A stretch of 7,309 nucleotides of DNA from Gammaproteobacteria bacterium (GTDB lineage Bacteria; Pseudomonadota; Gammaproteobacteria; Eutrophobiales; Eutrophobiaceae): positions 1-7,309 of the forward strand of contig JAAXHV010000271.1 in the NCBI GenBank assembly GCA_012270695.1, given 5' to 3'. A program made the translations under genes and the position numbers. The notes beneath the pieces are model-generated. The model made no database searches. It saw only the letters and a program-made list of their open reading frames with translations, and had not been told where the DNA came from. Of the stretch, positions 5,565-7,309 are shown piece after piece. Position 1 is the stretch's first letter. Each line of letters starts with the position of its first letter.

Positions 5565-7169
5565 ATGACCAAAGAAAATCACAACTCGCTGCAAGAGACT
5601 AGCTCCTGGCGCCTGCTTGCAGAGCACCAACGGCAGGTGGCCGGATTGAGCTTACGCGAGTCCTTTGCGCAAGACCCGGGGCGGGCGCAAAGGTTTTCGC
5701 TCGGCCTGGAACGGGTTTTTGTCGATTTCTCCAAAAACCTTATCACTGATAAAACCCTGTCACTGTTGCTGGAGTTGGCCGAGCAACGCGGGCTGCGCAA
5801 AGCGATCGACGATTTATTCTCGGGACAGGAAGTCAACACTACTGAACGGCGTCCCGCGCTGCATACCCTGCTGCGAGCCCCGGAAAACAAGGGAGAGACC
5901 GTTATTTTACGTCAGCTATGGAAGGAGCGGAACAGGATGTTCGGCCTGGTCAGCCGGTTACGCGCCGGACAGGTCAAGGGCGCCTCGGGCAAGCCCATTA
6001 GCAGGGTAGTAAACATCGGTATCGGCGGTTCCGACCTGGGCCCGCGCCTGGTGGTCGAAGCGCTGTCCGAATATCACCAGGACGGGATAGACATCGATTT
6101 CGTCGCCAATATAGACCCCTTCGACATCGAGCGAGTCCTGGCGCACGCCGATCCGGAAACGACGCTGTTTATCATCGCTTCCAAATCCTTCTCGACACAG
6201 GAAACCCTGGCCAACGCAAGGCGCGCGCAAAGCTGGCTCAACGAGCACGGTTGCAGTGACAGCGGTAAACACTTCTTGGCCGTATCGGCAAACGCCGACG
6301 CGGTCGAACGCTTCGGCATCGGCAAAGACCGTTATTTCAAGATCGAAGACTGGACCGGCGGGCGCTATTCAATCTGGTCCTGCATCGGCATGAGCGGCGC
6401 CATAAGCATCGGCGAAGACAATTTCAGGCGCTTTCTGGCGGGGGCGCACACAGTTGATTTACACTTCCGCTCCGCCCAATTCAGCCGAAACATCCCGGTT
6501 ATCCTGGCCCTGCTCGGCATCTGGTATAACAATTTTTTCGATGTCGGCGCCCATGCCGTTATCCCTTATGACCAGAGACTGGAAAGACTGCCGGCCTACC
6601 TGAGCCAACTGGTCATGGAGAGTAACGGCAAGTCAGTGAGGACGGACGGTAACAAGGTGGGGACAAACACCTCCCAGGTCATCTGGGGCGGCGTCGGCAG
6701 CAACTCGCAACATGCTGTTTTCCAGTTCCTGCACCAGGGCACGCGCATGTCGTCCATCGACTTCCTGCTACCCCTGGCAAGCCGCTATAACAGCGAGCAA
6801 CACGAACTGCTAGTCGCCAACTGCCTGGCCCAGGGCGAAGCCCTGATGCAGGGTGAGACCAATACTGACGAACCGCATCGGCACTTCGACGGCAACCGGC
6901 CGATTACCACCATCCTCTACGACCGTCTGGACCCATACACCCTGGGAATGCTGCTTGCACTGTACGAGCACAAGACCTATGTCGAAGCCGCTATCTGGGG
7001 GATCAACCCCTTCGACCAGTGGGGCGTCGAACTCGGAAAAACCCTGGCTGGATGCATCGCGGGAGAGCTGGCAAGCGCTGAGGCTCATCCGTCCCACGAC
7101 GCATCCACGGAACAGTTGATGAACAAGTACCGCTCAACCCAATTAACGACTACGAGTAGGTCGAAGTGA
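5565..7169 (+). CDS. pgi: Glucose-6-phosphate isomerase
   Basis: This 534-residue cytoplasmic enzyme interconverts glucose-6-phosphate and fructose-6-phosphate in glycolysis and gluconeogenesis. The sugar-phosphate site is GIGGSDLGPR (152-161) and ASKSFSTQET (205-214). GGRYSIWS (265-272) holds R267. The catalytic glutamate is E352 in LVMESNGKS, the ring-opening histidine H383 in SNSQHAVFQFLHQGT, and the lysine K492 in DQWGVELGK. E. coli Pgi has 549 residues, so this is near normal length. The residue before GGR is T264, where V or I is usual, and the His loop reads GGVGSNSQHA where many enzymes have GEPGTNGQHA; both look like tolerated variants. ATG 5565 fits the family N-terminus (W15 aligns near E. 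coli W12). Only 8 bases separate it from the tRNA CCA, and there is no Shine-Dalgarno. The last residues after KYRS overlap a possible leftward gene. Confidence 0.97.
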   Translation: MTKENHNSLQETSSWRLLAEHQRQVAGLSLRESFAQDPGRAQRFSLGLERVFVDFSKNLITDKTLSLLLELAEQRGLRKAIDDLFSGQEVNTTERRPALHTLLRAPENKGETVILRQLWKERNRMFGLVSRLRAGQVKGASGKPISRVVNIGIGGSDLGPRLVVEALSEYHQDGIDIDFVANIDPFDIERVLAHADPETTLFIIASKSFSTQETLANARRAQSWLNEHGCSDSGKHFLAVSANADAVERFGIGKDRYFKIEDWTGGRYSIWSCIGMSGAISIGEDNFRRFLAGAHTVDLHFRSAQFSRNIPVILALLGIWYNNFFDVGAHAVIPYDQRLERLPAYLSQLVMESNGKSVRTDGNKVGTNTSQVIWGGVGSNSQHAVFQFLHQGTRMSSIDFLLPLASRYNSEQHELLVANCLAQGEALMQGETNTDEPHRHFDGNRPITTILYDRLDPYTLGMLLALYEHKTYVEAAIWGINPFDQWGVELGKTLAGCIAGELASAEAHPSHDASTEQLMNKYRSTQLTTTSRSK

Positions 7170-7309
7170 CAGATCCAACTCCGCAGATTCACAAGGAGGT
7201 GCAAGTTCAAACCCAGGGCGAGATGGTTCCATAAATGTAATAGCATCGTAGAAATCATCTAACGCGACGAAAACACCGTTCTCTTCAGCCCACCTGCGCA
7301 TTCCTTGGT
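7143..7309 (-). CDS. Unrecognised protein, C-terminal fragment
   Basis: A reading frame open from the right edge gives 54 residues, QGMRRWAEENGVFVALDD at its start and ESAELDLSLRPTRSR at its end, and stops at TAA (7145-7143). I recognise no family. It is acidic, with an aromatic patch (VALDDFYDAITFMEP), and looks protein-like. By hand count 18 of 54 codons end in G or C, far fewer than in the other genes here. It would converge on pgi and overlap its last 27 bases. An in-frame ATG at 7301-7299 could be a start, but it has no properly spaced ribosome site, so the gene more likely begins beyond the window. It may be a recently acquired gene, or an open frame without function. Confidence 0.45.
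   Translation of the reverse strand, partial: QGMRRWAEENGVFVALDDFYDAITFMEPSRPGFELAPPCESAELDLSLRPTRSR

Noticed and set aside
5436..5630. A 64-codon open frame on the - strand across the tRNA.
   Set aside because: It crosses a fully paired tRNA gene and the pgi start; such frames are common artefacts over tRNAs.
7193..7227. A perfect Shine-Dalgarno-like AAGGAGGT followed by GTG and ATG codons on the + strand.
   Set aside because: The frames that follow stop within a dozen codons (GTG at 7199, ATG at 7213 and ATG at 7225), and the same bases encode Ala-Pro-Pro-Cys in the likelier leftward frame.

Overview
The window is a 7.3 kb stretch of bacterial chromosome. It carries eight complete protein genes, one tRNA gene and a partial gene at each edge. 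GC-rich codon use, Shine-Dalgarno sites, sigma70-like promoters, a tRNA with an encoded CCA end, an E. coli-like Pgi and a linked pair of TIGR04282/TIGR04283 glycosyltransferases suggest a proteobacterium, most likely an uncultured or little-studied gammaproteobacterium. That placement is inferred from protein character and not from any search. I see no insertion sequence, integrase, CRISPR array or phage gene.

Left part (1-3215). The N-terminal end of an XdhC/CoxI-family gene runs leftward off the edge. It diverges from a rightward tandem set: an O-acetylhomoserine sulfhydrylase-like PLP enzyme (metY, GTG start), a small alpha/beta hydrolase and a methylenetetrahydrofolate reductase (metF). 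Gaps of 28 and 11 bp suggest one operon. MetY makes homocysteine from an activated homoserine and sulfide, and MetF makes the methyl group that turns homocysteine into methionine, so the set reads as a methionine/one-carbon operon. The MetF resembles the acetogen-type (MetFV) branch more than the E. coli branch. The hydrolase substrate is unknown.

Middle part (3216-4097). A secreted Sel1-repeat protein has a perfect TATAAT just upstream of its ATG and no Shine-Dalgarno, so it may be leaderless. Next comes a 134-base intergenic stretch with a plausible promoter, an 18-base AT palindrome over its -10 region, a hairpin and a good ribosome site. It leads into a 73-residue protein with a short coiled coil and a C-terminal membrane segment.

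Right part (4071-7309). Two leftward glycosyltransferase genes overlap by 47 bp and end in a hairpin shared with the convergent small membrane-protein gene. They diverge, across an AT-rich spacer, from tRNA-Arg(CCU), whose CCA end lies only 8 bases before the ATG of pgi (glucose-6-phosphate isomerase). Pgi has no Shine-Dalgarno, so tRNA and pgi are probably co-transcribed. A leftward reading frame entering from the right edge overlaps the 3' end of pgi. Its AT-rich third codon positions differ from every other gene here.

No clear multi-gene novel system is visible. The points most worth a second look are the tRNA-pgi arrangement, the promoter/palindrome region before the small membrane protein, the MetF type in its operon, and the odd gene at the right edge.
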